From an uncultured Ruminococcus sp. (GTDB taxonomy: Bacteria > Bacillota > Clostridia > Oscillospirales > Acutalibacteraceae): a DNA stretch of 64,000 nt. Position numbers and translations under genes: made by a program. A model generated the notes under the pieces. The model worked only from the letters and a program-made list of their open reading frames with translations. It was not told the origin of the DNA and did not search any database. Positions 26,560 to 35,726 of this stretch are shown here, in pieces. Every line of letters begins with the position of its first letter. Position 1 is the stretch's first letter. The stretch is from assembly GCA_902799245.1 (NCBI GenBank), contig CADBZY010000012.1, forward strand, positions 1-64,000, read 5' to 3'.

Positions 26560-29388
26560 ATGACCTTTCTTTCTTTTGTGTACAATCTAATAATCGGCCC
26601 GATCGTATTGATTTTTGAAACGATATTTGCCACCTTTTACACTTCCACTTATCGCGTCGGCGCATCCATCGTCGCTCTCAGCGTTGCGGTAAACCTGCTG
26701 GTACTCCCCCTTTACCGAAGAGCAGACGCGATGCAGGAGGAAGAGCGGTGCAGACTTGAGAAATTAAAGCCCGGTGTTGACCACATAAAAAAGGTGTTCA
26801 AAGGCGACGAGCGCTTTATGATGCTACAGACCTATTACAGACAGAATAATTATAAACCCTATTATTCGCTGAAAGGCTCCCTTTCACTGCTGCTTGAAAT
26901 ACCGTTTTTTATCGCCGCTTACAACTTTCTGTCAAATCTGTATCTCCTAAACGGCACACCCTTTAAATTCATTCCGGATCTCGGGCAACCGGACGGTTTG
27001 CTGCATTTCTTCGGGTATCACGTAAATCTTATGCCGATACTCATGACGGTGATCAATATTGTTTCCGGAGTAATCTACACCAAAGGAGCGCCGCTGAAAA
27101 GCAAGCTGCAGCTTTATGGAATGGCGCTGATATTCCTTGTGCTGCTCTACGACTCGCCGTCCGGACTGGTTGTCTACTGGACACTCAACAATCTTTTTTC
27201 ACTCGGCAAAAACATTTACTATAAGCTGAAGAAACCAATGCTGACACTCGGAATCGTATGCTTTGCGATTGGCTGTATTCTAATGCCCTATGTGATTATC
27301 AAGCCTATGTTAACAATGAAAAAGCAGTTGTTTGTTATCATCTGTCTGACACCGCTCTTCCTGATCCTTCCGGGGTACCTGCTGAAAAACAAGTACGGAA
27401 AAAGAATCCGAAAGGAATCCGCGACCGTTATTTCCGACAGATCGAACAATGTCTTGTTCATCACTTGCGGTGTTTTTCTTACCGTTCTTACTGGTGTGCT
27501 GATACCGTCAGCCATCATTAACGCCTCTCCGGGTGAATTTGTCAACAGACTGTATTTTCAAAATCCTCTGAATTACGTTGCCACCGCCTTTTCCATTGCT
27601 GCCGGAACCTTTATGATATGGATGAACATTTTCTATTTTCTCTCGTCGCAAAAAGTGAGAAGGGTGTTCGGCCTTGTTGCCTCCGTACTTTCCGTATGGG
27701 CAGCGGTAGATTATTTGTTTTTCGGAAAGAATTACGGCAATATGTCCTCCCGGCTGCAATATGACAACATCATCAATTCCGCCTCGATTGACTATCTGCT
27801 CAACACAGCTGTACTGACGGCATTGACTGCCATCGTGTATGTATTATGGAAGAAAACCCCCGTGTTTCTTCGCTCCGTCACATTTGCCATGTCAGCCGCC
27901 GTTCTGATCATGTCATGCATGAATGTGTTGTCTATCAACAAACAAATCAAGAAAATCCGTACATCCCTGGACACATTATCCAATACCGAGGGCGTCGAAA
28001 TACCGCTTGACCAAAGCGGCAAAAATGTCATTGTGATCATGATGGACAGAGCAATCTGTGAGTTTTTTCCGTATATAATAGAAGAAAAGCCGGAGCTGAA
28101 AGAGCAGCTGGCGGGTTTCACCTATTATCCAAACACCATTTCATTCGGAAGCACCACTCTGTTAGCTGCTCCTGGTCTGTTCGGCGGATATGAATACACA
28201 CCCGAAAGCATGAATCAAAAAGACAATATATCACTGAAACAAAAGCACACAGAAGCGCTTAAGCTGATGCCTGTTGTTTTTTCGGAAAACGGCTACGAAG
28301 TGACGGTTTGTGACCCGCCGTTTGCTGGATTCAGCGTGTTTTCCGATCTGAATATTTATAACGATTATCCGCAGATTAACAGGTATATAACCAAAAATCT
28401 GTTTTCCGACGGAACTGACCTCCAGATGACCCAAGAACTGCTCAACCGCAATTTCTTTGCCTACAGCATCATGCGCATATCGCCGGTTCTGCTCCATTTA
28501 GGTTTATACAATAACGGTTTGTACTATCATCTGTCCCGATCGTCGGAGCAGGTTTGTGACGGATTGTATACCGCGCAAGGAGGAACAACATCCAAAACTT
28601 CAACATTCATCGGTTCCTATAATGTTCTGAAAAAGCTTCCCGAACTGACAAATGTAACCGACACCGGAAAAAACACCTTCTGTATGCTGACCAACGACAG
28701 CACTCACGACACAATCATGCTGCAGGAGCCCGCCTACGAGCCTTCGGAAAAGGTGGACAATACAGCCTACGAGTCGGAACACGGAACACGTCTTTCGGCT
28801 GACAGCAAAGAAATGAACCTCACCACGAGAAAGCAGATTAAGCATTATCAGTGCAATGTGGCTTCCATGCTCCGACTGGGTGAATGGATGGATTATCTCC
28901 GGGAAAACGGTCTTTACGACAACACCCGGATCATAATCGTTTCCGATCACGGAAAGGACCTGGATTTTCTGTTCGGAGATAAAATTACAGACGGCGATGA
29001 CAAAATCCCTTCCGACGACAACAGAATCAATTTCTCTGATATTATGGCATATAAGCCGCTTCTTCTGGTTAAGGATTTCGGCAGTGACAACACCGAACCG
29101 GTTACAGATCATACCTTTATGACCAACGCCGACACACCGACTCTCGTATTCAAAGGACTTATTGACAACCCTGTCAACCCCTTTACCGGCAACAAGATCT
29201 GCTCCGATGAAAAGAATAACAAAAAGGAATTCCATATCGCCGGTACAAACACCTGGAATCCCACCGATTACAGCGACAGCGAAACGACCCTGAAGGATCT
29301 CATATGGGTCGAATTTACCGGGAATGATACAGCGGACCTCAGTTCTTGGCGTGGTATCGGAACCAGTCTCGACCAATTGTCCCATTGA
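26560..29388 (+). CDS. YidC-like membrane domain fused to sulfatase-fold phosphotransferase, copy 1
   Basis: A 942-residue membrane protein. Residues 1-225 resemble the core of YidC/Oxa1 insertases: a membrane helix, the LVLPLYRRADAMQ turn, a charged cytoplasmic hairpin (LEKLKPGVDHIKKVF), LLEIPFFIAAYNFL and a DSPSGLVVYWTLNNLFSL end. About seven more helices follow (225-460), then an external alkaline-phosphatase/sulfatase-fold domain (about 485-930). Its metal and nucleophile motifs are IMMDR (Asp496), GSTTLLAAPG (Thr532/533), STHD (His716) and SDHG (Asp796, His797), the pattern of LtaS and phosphoethanolamine transferases. It starts 53 nt after the fusion enzyme gene. A transferase role on an exported polymer is inferred. 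Confidence 0.85.
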   Translation: MTFLSFVYNLIIGPIVLIFETIFATFYTSTYRVGASIVALSVAVNLLVLPLYRRADAMQEEERCRLEKLKPGVDHIKKVFKGDERFMMLQTYYRQNNYKPYYSLKGSLSLLLEIPFFIAAYNFLSNLYLLNGTPFKFIPDLGQPDGLLHFFGYHVNLMPILMTVINIVSGVIYTKGAPLKSKLQLYGMALIFLVLLYDSPSGLVVYWTLNNLFSLGKNIYYKLKKPMLTLGIVCFAIGCILMPYVIIKPMLTMKKQLFVIICLTPLFLILPGYLLKNKYGKRIRKESATVISDRSNNVLFITCGVFLTVLTGVLIPSAIINASPGEFVNRLYFQNPLNYVATAFSIAAGTFMIWMNIFYFLSSQKVRRVFGLVASVLSVWAAVDYLFFGKNYGNMSSRLQYDNIINSASIDYLLNTAVLTALTAIVYVLWKKTPVFLRSVTFAMSAAVLIMSCMNVLSINKQIKKIRTSLDTLSNTEGVEIPLDQSGKNVIVIMMDRAICEFFPYIIEEKPELKEQLAGFTYYPNTISFGSTTLLAAPGLFGGYEYTPESMNQKDNISLKQKHTEALKLMPVVFSENGYEVTVCDPPFAGFSVFSDLNIYNDYPQINRYITKNLFSDGTDLQMTQELLNRNFFAYSIMRISPVLLHLGLYNNGLYYHLSRSSEQVCDGLYTAQGGTTSKTSTFIGSYNVLKKLPELTNVTDTGKNTFCMLTNDSTHDTIMLQEPAYEPSEKVDNTAYESEHGTRLSADSKEMNLTTRKQIKHYQCNVASMLRLGEWMDYLRENGLYDNTRIIIVSDHGKDLDFLFGDKITDGDDKIPSDDNRINFSDIMAYKPLLLVKDFGSDNTEPVTDHTFMTNADTPTLVFKGLIDNPVNPFTGNKICSDEKNNKKEFHIAGTNTWNPTDYSDSETTLKDLIWVEFTGNDTADLSSWRGIGTSLDQLSH

Positions 29389-29437
29389 ATAGCAGCAGCA
29401 GACCATATAGAAAATAATATTCACAGGAGTGTAACAA

Positions 29438-30721
29438 ATGTTTCAGATTCATTTTGCCTATATCGATCCCGGTACGGGAAGTATGCTTTTCACCATTCTT
29501 ATCGGTGTACTGAGTGCGGCGGCGTATTTTCTGCGTAATTCCTTCATGAAGCTGCGTTTTATTTTCAGTCTGGGCAAGAAGGAAAAAGTCGAAAACGATG
29601 ACAGCGTTCCGTTTGCTATCTTCACCGACAGCAAACGCTACTGGAACATCTTCAAGCCGATCTGCGACGAATTCGAAAAACGCGGACAACAGGCAGTCTA
29701 TCTCACGGCGTCGCCTGACGATCCGGCGCTTGACGAGCATTACGAGCATGTTTCGACCCAATTCATCGGCGAGGGAAACAGGGCATTTGCGCGCATGAAT
29801 ATGCTGAAGGCGGATGTGGTGCTGTCCAGCACACCCGGCGTAGACGTTTACCAATGGAAGCGCTCACGCAACGTAAAGTGGTATGCGCACATTCTTCATG
29901 CCGCCAATGACGTAACCGCCTACAGAATGTTTGGCATCGATTATTATGACGCGATCATGACCTCGGGAGATTTTCAGGCGAAGCAGGTGCGTCAGTTGGA
30001 AGAACTGCGCCATTTGCCCGAAAAGGAGCTTCCCATGATAGGACTCCCCCATATGGATGAGCTGAGAAAGAGGCTGTTAAGCTCAAAAGAAGCCTCCGCG
30101 ACGGCGGAAGAGGATTCGCATCCCATAACCGTGCTGCTTGCTCCTTCATGGGGACCGAGCAGCATCCTGAATAGATACGGCTCCAAAATGATTGATGCTC
30201 TCCTAAAAACAGGCTATCATATCATCATTCGTCCTCATCCCCAGTCCTACACTTCCGAAAAAGAAATGCTCGATGAACTGATGAGTAAATACCCATCCGA
30301 CGACAGAATAGAATGGGACAAAAGCAACGACAATTTTGAAGTACTTCGTCGTTCAGACATACTCATCTCGGATTACTCCGGCGTCATCTTTGACTTTTCG
30401 CTGGTATTTGACAAGCCAATTATTTATGCCGACACCACCTTTGACAAAGGCCCCTACGACGCATGGTGGCTCAACGATGAAATGTGGACCTTCGATATTC
30501 TCCCCAAGATCGGCAGACAACTGACTGCGGAAAACTTCGGGGATGTCGGAGAGCTGATTGACAGCTGTCTGCATTCTTCTGAGCTGGCGGAAGGCAGAGA
30601 ACTGGCACGTTCCCAGTCATGGGCCAACATCGGCAATTCCGTCCCGCTTGCTGTGGACTACCTTATCCATAAAAGGCAGGAACTGCAATGCGCAAGTGAT
30701 TCAGCAGAAGCAAAAGCGTAA
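29438..30721 (+). CDS. TagB/TagF-like glycerophosphotransferase with N-terminal membrane segment
   Basis: A 427-residue protein. The N-terminus AYIDPGTGSMLFTILIG is a membrane segment of a type usually seen as a separate small protein; here it is fused. The rest matches CDP-glycerol glycerophosphotransferases: GVDVYQWKR and HILHAANDV in the first half, then IIIRPHPQSYTS and LISDYSGVIFDF, the conserved acceptor/CDP motifs. These enzymes add glycerol- or ribitol-phosphate units to lipid-linked teichoic acid at the inner membrane face. AGGAG lies 8 nt before the ATG. It is placed between two paralogous phosphotransferase genes, 49 nt after the first and 12 nt before the second. Confidence 0.87.
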   Translation: MFQIHFAYIDPGTGSMLFTILIGVLSAAAYFLRNSFMKLRFIFSLGKKEKVENDDSVPFAIFTDSKRYWNIFKPICDEFEKRGQQAVYLTASPDDPALDEHYEHVSTQFIGEGNRAFARMNMLKADVVLSSTPGVDVYQWKRSRNVKWYAHILHAANDVTAYRMFGIDYYDAIMTSGDFQAKQVRQLEELRHLPEKELPMIGLPHMDELRKRLLSSKEASATAEEDSHPITVLLAPSWGPSSILNRYGSKMIDALLKTGYHIIIRPHPQSYTSEKEMLDELMSKYPSDDRIEWDKSNDNFEVLRRSDILISDYSGVIFDFSLVFDKPIIYADTTFDKGPYDAWWLNDEMWTFDILPKIGRQLTAENFGDVGELIDSCLHSSELAEGRELARSQSWANIGNSVPLAVDYLIHKRQELQCASDSAEAKA

Positions 30722-30733
30722 CGGTGAAAAAAT

Positions 30734-33508
30734 ATGAGCTTTTTTACAATCTTATACAATTTGATTCTCGGTCCCCTTGTATTGCTTTTTGACGCGGTGT
30801 ACGCGATGATGTACCGCATGACCGATAATGAAGGACTTTCAATAATTGCCCTCAGCCTTGCGATCAATTTTCTGATACTTCCTCTTTACCGACGTGCCGA
30901 CGCAATGCAGGAAGAGGAACGGATACGGCTTGAACGGCTCAAGCCGGGTGTTGACCATATCAAGAAGGTGTTTAAGAGCGACGAACGCTTTATGATGTTG
31001 CAGACCTACTACCGCCAGAATCACTATAAGCCCTATTACGCACTGAGCGGTTCGGTATCTCTGCTGCTTGAAATTCCGTTTTTCATCGCGGCATTCCGCT
31101 TTCTCTCGGAGCTTGATTTGTTAATCGGTGCTTCGTTCGGTCCGATTGCCGACCTCAGTCAGCCCGACCGGCTGCTGCCTGTTGCCGGACATCACATAAA
31201 TCTCCTTCCGATACTTATGACACTGATCAACATAGTATCGGGCGTGATTTACACCCGCGGTATGCCGCTGAAAAGCAAGATTCAGCTTTACGGCATGGCT
31301 CTGATCTTCCTCGTCCTGCTCTATTCCTCCCCCTCCGGACTGGTGTTTTACTGGACTCTCAACAATCTTTTTTCTCTGGTAAAGAACATCTTCTACAGAA
31401 TAAAGGATCCAAAATTGGTGCTTAGCGTTATGTGCGCTGTTTTCGCTGTCATACTGCTGCCATTTATTCTCCTGGCCAATCCTATTGCTTCACCGAGAAT
31501 AAGCCGGTTTGCGGTGGCAGGAACTGCGCTTCTGCTTCTTCCTCTGCCTGCCATCCTGATTCTCAGAAGGTTCAAAATATCCTTTAACACAGCCGAAGCA
31601 TCCAGAGCCGATAACTATGTATTTTACGTTTGCTGTGCGCTGATGACCATTCTCACCGGTCTGCTGATTCCCTCCGCCGTCATCGCGGCGTCACCGGAAG
31701 AATTTTTTGATCCCGCGCAGATGCGCTCCCCCATCGGCTATTTGCTGAGCGCCTTTGTCACTGCTATCGGCACATTCATTGTTTGGATGGGAATTTTTTA
31801 CAACCTGGCCTCCTCTAGGGTGAAGAGAATCCTCAGCCTGTCCTCCGTGATTTTCGCAGGTACATCCATCATCAATTACATGTTCTTCGGAAACAAATAC
31901 GGGAATATGTCGTCCATGCTGCAGTACGATGATTTATTTTCAAATAAGACATCGGAATACCTCACCAATTTTGCGGTGCTGCTTCCGGCAGCAGCCCTGC
32001 TTTATCTGATATGGAAAATGCGGCAGGCTGCCATCAGGATTATCAGCACAGCGGTCTGCGCCGCTCTCCTGATAATGTCCTGCATGAATATCTTTTCCAT
32101 TCAATCGGTGTACAGCCATTTTGACAATTCCACTGTTAACAAATCCACCTCGGGAATACAATGGACAATGGACAAAAAAGGCAAGAACGTCGTTGTCATT
32201 ATGATGGACAGAGCGATCAGTGGCTTCGTCCCGTATATGATCGAGGAAAAACCGATACTGAAAAAGCAATTGGCAGGCTTTACCTATTATCCCAACACCA
32301 TTTCTTACGGCAATACGACAATGGTTGGCGCGCCGGGAATTTACGGCGGCTATGAATACACTCCCGAAGAAATGAACCGACGGGATAACCAGTCCATTAT
32401 GAAAAAACAGGACGAGGCACTCAAACTGATGCCGGTGCTCTTTTCAGGCGCCGGATACGAAACCACCGTCTGTGACCCACCCTACGCGGGAATGCAGTGG
32501 TACCCGGATCTCAGTATCTACAACGAATACCCTGCAATCAACACTTATATTACCAAAGGCGTCTTTGCCATCGGATGCGATGATGACACCGCAGACGAAA
32601 TTCTGAACCGGAACTTTTTCGCTTACAGCCTGTTCCGCATTTCGCCTGTGCTTCTTCACCAATCGCTTTATAACCGCGGAGAATACAATCGCGCTTCAAG
32701 ATCCTTCGCAGTGCAGGTTGTCAGTGACATGTACACGGCCTCCGGAGGCACAGACAGGAAAAACACCCAATTTGCCCAAGCCTACAGCGTTCTGCAAAAG
32801 CTCCCTGATCTCACGAAGGTCAGCGATGAAGGGAAAAACACATTTCTCATCATCGACAACGATACCACTCACGACGTAATGATGCTGCAGGAGCCTGCGT
32901 ATGCTCCGTCTGACTTTGTGGATAACCGTGCTTATGAAGAAGAATGCGGCCCACGCAAAGCGGCGGACGGCAGCGAGCTGGAGTTTTCATCCATTTCGCA
33001 GTTAATGCATTACCAGTGCAATATGGCAGCGATGCTCAGACTCGGCGAGTGGATGGATTACCTCCGTGAAAACAACATGTATGACAACACAAGAATCATC
33101 ATCGTATCTGATCATGGAAGATCTCTGAATAGTCTGATGGATCTCCGATTTGATAACGGGAGCGAAGAATCCGAATCAGGAGCAGACAACACATTGCTGT
33201 ACAGATCGCTCCTTCTGGTCAAGGATTTCGGAAGCAGCACACTCTCTCAGGACCCGACTTTCATGACAAACGCCGACACGCCTCTCCTGGCGCTGGATGG
33301 CATCATCGATGAACCGGTCAATCCCTTCACCGGAAATAAGCTCTCCTCAGCCATAAAGGAGGCACCTGAGCACCGGATCGCTTACTGTGAAAACGACGCC
33401 ACAGAATTATACAGAGGCGGCAGAAATGACTATATTGTCAAGGAATGGGTCACCATGAAAGGGAACGATACTTTCGATCTCAGTGCGTGGCGAATAGTGG
33501 ACGATTAA
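30734..33508 (+). CDS. YidC-like membrane domain fused to sulfatase-fold phosphotransferase, copy 2
   Basis: A 924-residue paralogue of the protein at 26560-29388, similar from end to end. The YidC-like part (residues 1-225) keeps LILPLYRRADAMQ, KPGVDHIKKVF, LLEIPFFIAAFRFL and SSPSGLVFYWTLNNLFSL. The external domain keeps IMMDR (Asp492), GNTTMVGAPG (Thr528/529), TTHD and SDHG (Asp793, His794). All metal and nucleophile positions are retained in both copies, so neither looks like a pseudogene. They may handle different donors or acceptors. The gene begins 12 nt after the TagF-like gene and ends the operon at a bidirectional hairpin. Confidence 0.85.
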   Translation: MSFFTILYNLILGPLVLLFDAVYAMMYRMTDNEGLSIIALSLAINFLILPLYRRADAMQEEERIRLERLKPGVDHIKKVFKSDERFMMLQTYYRQNHYKPYYALSGSVSLLLEIPFFIAAFRFLSELDLLIGASFGPIADLSQPDRLLPVAGHHINLLPILMTLINIVSGVIYTRGMPLKSKIQLYGMALIFLVLLYSSPSGLVFYWTLNNLFSLVKNIFYRIKDPKLVLSVMCAVFAVILLPFILLANPIASPRISRFAVAGTALLLLPLPAILILRRFKISFNTAEASRADNYVFYVCCALMTILTGLLIPSAVIAASPEEFFDPAQMRSPIGYLLSAFVTAIGTFIVWMGIFYNLASSRVKRILSLSSVIFAGTSIINYMFFGNKYGNMSSMLQYDDLFSNKTSEYLTNFAVLLPAAALLYLIWKMRQAAIRIISTAVCAALLIMSCMNIFSIQSVYSHFDNSTVNKSTSGIQWTMDKKGKNVVVIMMDRAISGFVPYMIEEKPILKKQLAGFTYYPNTISYGNTTMVGAPGIYGGYEYTPEEMNRRDNQSIMKKQDEALKLMPVLFSGAGYETTVCDPPYAGMQWYPDLSIYNEYPAINTYITKGVFAIGCDDDTADEILNRNFFAYSLFRISPVLLHQSLYNRGEYNRASRSFAVQVVSDMYTASGGTDRKNTQFAQAYSVLQKLPDLTKVSDEGKNTFLIIDNDTTHDVMMLQEPAYAPSDFVDNRAYEEECGPRKAADGSELEFSSISQLMHYQCNMAAMLRLGEWMDYLRENNMYDNTRIIIVSDHGRSLNSLMDLRFDNGSEESESGADNTLLYRSLLLVKDFGSSTLSQDPTFMTNADTPLLALDGIIDEPVNPFTGNKLSSAIKEAPEHRIAYCENDATELYRGGRNDYIVKEWVTMKGNDTFDLSAWRIVDD

Positions 33509-33560
33509 TGCGCCCTCACTATGCGCTGCCAGTAATCTGCTTTCCGTGAACTTCCAAAAC

Positions 33561-33605
33561 AAAAAGGTGTACGGTATCCATTTGGGTACGGTACACCTTT
33601 TATTA
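33561..33605. terminator. Bidirectional terminator between the envelope operon and the transpeptidase gene
   Basis: AAAGGTGTAC (33563-33572) pairs with GTACACCTTT (33591-33600), with further inner pairs. A-rich and T-rich flanks on the two sides allow termination from both strands. Confidence 0.8.
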
Positions 33606-33622
33606 TTTGAAATGAATTTCTG

Positions 33623-35281
33623 TCAAGGGTTTTCCGGTTGAGACTCACTCGTGGTGGAGGCAGTCTCTTGCGAGTAGACTTCTTGTGATGTATCGTCTTG
33701 TGAGGAGGCGTCCTGCGAGGAAATATCCTGCGAAGAAACATCCAACGACGCAACCTCCTGCGAGGAAACATCTACAGAGGATACGTCAACTGGCAGAGTT
33801 GAAGATATGTCATCCGATTCGGTCGAAGAATCCTCCTGTGAGGAAATATCCTCAGATTCCTCGGAGAGAACCGTCACCGTGAATGATGCGGTGTATCCTC
33901 CGTCTATCGAACAAGCTGTTATGACGGCACTTCCCGCTTTCAGAGCAGATAACGTACAGTTTTCGCCGTCGCCTCTGACCGAAACCACACCGGGATTGGT
34001 GCAAGACCATGTGCAATCCTTATTGCTTGCTGTTGAAGGAGTGAAGTCAGCGGTAACTCTGATCGAATCACCCACATTCATTGTCTTACTGTCGAATCCG
34101 AATGATATTCCGGCGGCAGGAACAAGATTCGTAGCTGGATCAACATACTGCGTCCAGTACGAAGGCAAATTTGCACTTCTGCCAAGAGGTGAACCGTTTA
34201 CAATCTTTACATTAGTGCCGACCCAGCAGAACTGGTAAATGAAATAGGCCGCCTGCACTGTGGTTCTCATACATCCGGAAGAAGCGTTCGTGCCGATCTG
34301 GAATACACTGTTGATCGACAGAGTGCCGAAATTCTTCTGTCCGTAAATCGGCCCGTGGAAAAAGAGATTGCCGTAATACTTACAGCAATAGGGCGAATAG
34401 GACTTGCCCCAAAAGTGCCATTTTTCCTTGCCAAGAATGGTGAAATCACCGACGGGAGTGAGCGAAGCGGTGCGCCCGGTGGCCGTCAGAAAGGTCTTGC
34501 GCGGAACGGTATATTTACCGTTTGCATCTTTACCAAATATCGTGATCGTATGCGAACCTTTCTCCACATAAATGAAGTACGGGGAAGCATTGACCGGGAA
34601 ATCCTCAGGGTTAACCGTCGTGCTCGTTATTTTAGAAGAAGGCTTTTCTGTTCCTATCACTCTGCCTGTAGCGTCATCGACAAATTCCGCTTCCGCGTCG
34701 GGATTGCCAAGGTCAATATTGCCGGTATTGACCTTTTCTTTCAAAACATAGCCTTCCACGTTTTTTTCCGCGTCGCTTACCTTGTAATAATCCCCCTCCG
34801 CGGAATAAATCAGTACATCCGTTCCGCCGGCGAGTCTTCCCTCGACCGCCGAGCCTTCCTCCGGACGTGTGAGAATATCGCAGTCCTCAAACAGCATACC
34901 GGTACCAAGTACATTTTCAGAAATCAGATCTATTCCCGGGCGGTCGCTGTCCGTGACAAACACCGTCTCCTCAAGATCGTAATTACCGTCAAATTCTTCA
35001 TCCTGTCCATTCCGGAATAGGCCCAGAATCAACGCTGCCGCTCCTGCTATCAACAGCACACCTATCAATGAAATAGCAAGGGCTATTTTTTTGATCTTAT
35101 TAACCTCTGAGTCGATCTGTTCTTTATGAAGATCGTCTGAATTTGTATCATTGACAGAAACGTTCTCAGAATAAACAGAAGTCTTCTCCGACTGATTCTT
35201 CGATTGCCTGTATACATTCTTGTCCATTTCAATCGAATGTGTCGAGTCAAGCTCATTCATCTCAAAAAATTCTTTTTTCAA
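33623..35281 (-). CDS. Membrane-anchored L,D-transpeptidase with SH3-like and Ig-like domains
   Basis: A 552-residue protein: a cytoplasmic polar N-terminus (1-70), a membrane helix (IALAISLIGVLLIAGAAALI), an SH3-like domain (about 125-185), a YkuD L,D-transpeptidase domain (about 225-375) with FFHGPIYG and SSGCMR (nucleophile Cys337), a BIG2-like Ig domain (about 395-470) and a Ser/Gln/Asp-rich tail (SSQDISSQ type). It forms 3-3 cross-links or attaches proteins to peptidoglycan. The TTG start has GGGAG 9 nt upstream. It is convergent with the phosphopolymer operon, consistent with an envelope island. Confidence 0.88.
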   Translation of the reverse strand: MKKEFFEMNELDSTHSIEMDKNVYRQSKNQSEKTSVYSENVSVNDTNSDDLHKEQIDSEVNKIKKIALAISLIGVLLIAGAAALILGLFRNGQDEEFDGNYDLEETVFVTDSDRPGIDLISENVLGTGMLFEDCDILTRPEEGSAVEGRLAGGTDVLIYSAEGDYYKVSDAEKNVEGYVLKEKVNTGNIDLGNPDAEAEFVDDATGRVIGTEKPSSKITSTTVNPEDFPVNASPYFIYVEKGSHTITIFGKDANGKYTVPRKTFLTATGRTASLTPVGDFTILGKEKWHFWGKSYSPYCCKYYGNLFFHGPIYGQKNFGTLSINSVFQIGTNASSGCMRTTVQAAYFIYQFCWVGTNVKIVNGSPLGRSANLPSYWTQYVDPATNLVPAAGISFGFDSKTMNVGDSIRVTADFTPSTASNKDCTWSCTNPGVVSVRGDGENCTLSALKAGSAVITACSIDGGYTASFTVTVLSEESEDISSQEDSSTESDDISSTLPVDVSSVDVSSQEVASLDVSSQDISSQDASSQDDTSQEVYSQETASTTSESQPENP

Positions 35282-35341
35282 GTTCTTTCACTCCCTGCAA
35301 TTGAATGTATCATACACCTTTGACGAAAAAAATCAAATCGT

Positions 35342-35395
35342 AAATAAAAAACAAAAACCCCAAAAGCGACTGAAAAATCAGACCTTCAGGGGTTT
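35342..35395 (-). terminator. Terminator after the tRNA-Thr gene
   Basis: Minus strand AAACCCC pairs with GGGGTTT around an inner CTGA/TCAG hairpin. T-rich sequence follows. Confidence 0.75.
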
Positions 35396-35398
35396 AAA

Positions 35399-35474
35399 TG
35401 GAGCTGTTAACCAGATTCGAACTGGTGACCTCTTCCTTACCAAGGAAGTGCTCTGCCTACTGAGCTATAACAGC
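35399..35474 (-). tRNA. tRNA-Thr (GGT anticodon)
   Basis: Acceptor GCTGTTA pairs with TAACAGC. The anticodon stem CTTCC/GGAAG encloses TTGGTAA with anticodon GGT. The T-arm is GGTTCGAATC-like (CCAGTTCGAATCTGG), and the 3' CCA is encoded. It is co-transcribed with tRNA-Asp, 5 nt apart. Confidence 0.95.
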
Positions 35475-35479
35475 AAAAG

Positions 35480-35556
35480 TGGCGACCCGGAACGGGCTCG
35501 AACCGTCGACCTCTAGCGTGACAGGCTAGCGTTCTAACCAGCTGAACTACCGGGCC
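35480..35556 (-). tRNA. tRNA-Asp (GTC anticodon)
   Basis: Acceptor GGCCCGG pairs with CCGGGTC (one G-T). The anticodon arm GCTAG..CTAGC type holds loop CTGTCAC with anticodon GTC. A canonical T-arm and encoded CCA are present. It is first in a two-tRNA transcript. Confidence 0.95.
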
Positions 35557-35588
35557 ATCCCAGCTGCATTCTTTGTGACAGCTTCATT

Positions 35589-35617
35589 ATTATATCAGCT
35601 TATTCGCGATTTGTCAA
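35589..35617 (-). promoter_or_regulatory. Consensus promoter of the tRNA-Asp/tRNA-Thr pair
   Basis: Minus strand TTGACA, 17-nt spacer, TATAAT, 33 nt before the tRNA-Asp 5' end. Confidence 0.92.
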
Positions 35618-35674
35618 GGATTTTTTTCATTTTTTTGCATTTAATTTTATCTTTAATTTTATCCGACTTCCGTG

Positions 35675-35703
35675 TTGCCAATTTCACCGGAAAATGATAT
35701 AAT
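35675..35703 (+). promoter_or_regulatory. Promoter of nagA
   Basis: TTGCCA, 17-nt spacer, TATAAT. The predicted start near 35710 leaves a very short leader that begins almost at the ribosome site. Confidence 0.75.
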
Positions 35704-35726
35704 TCTATAGCAGGAGGGCGATGGCA

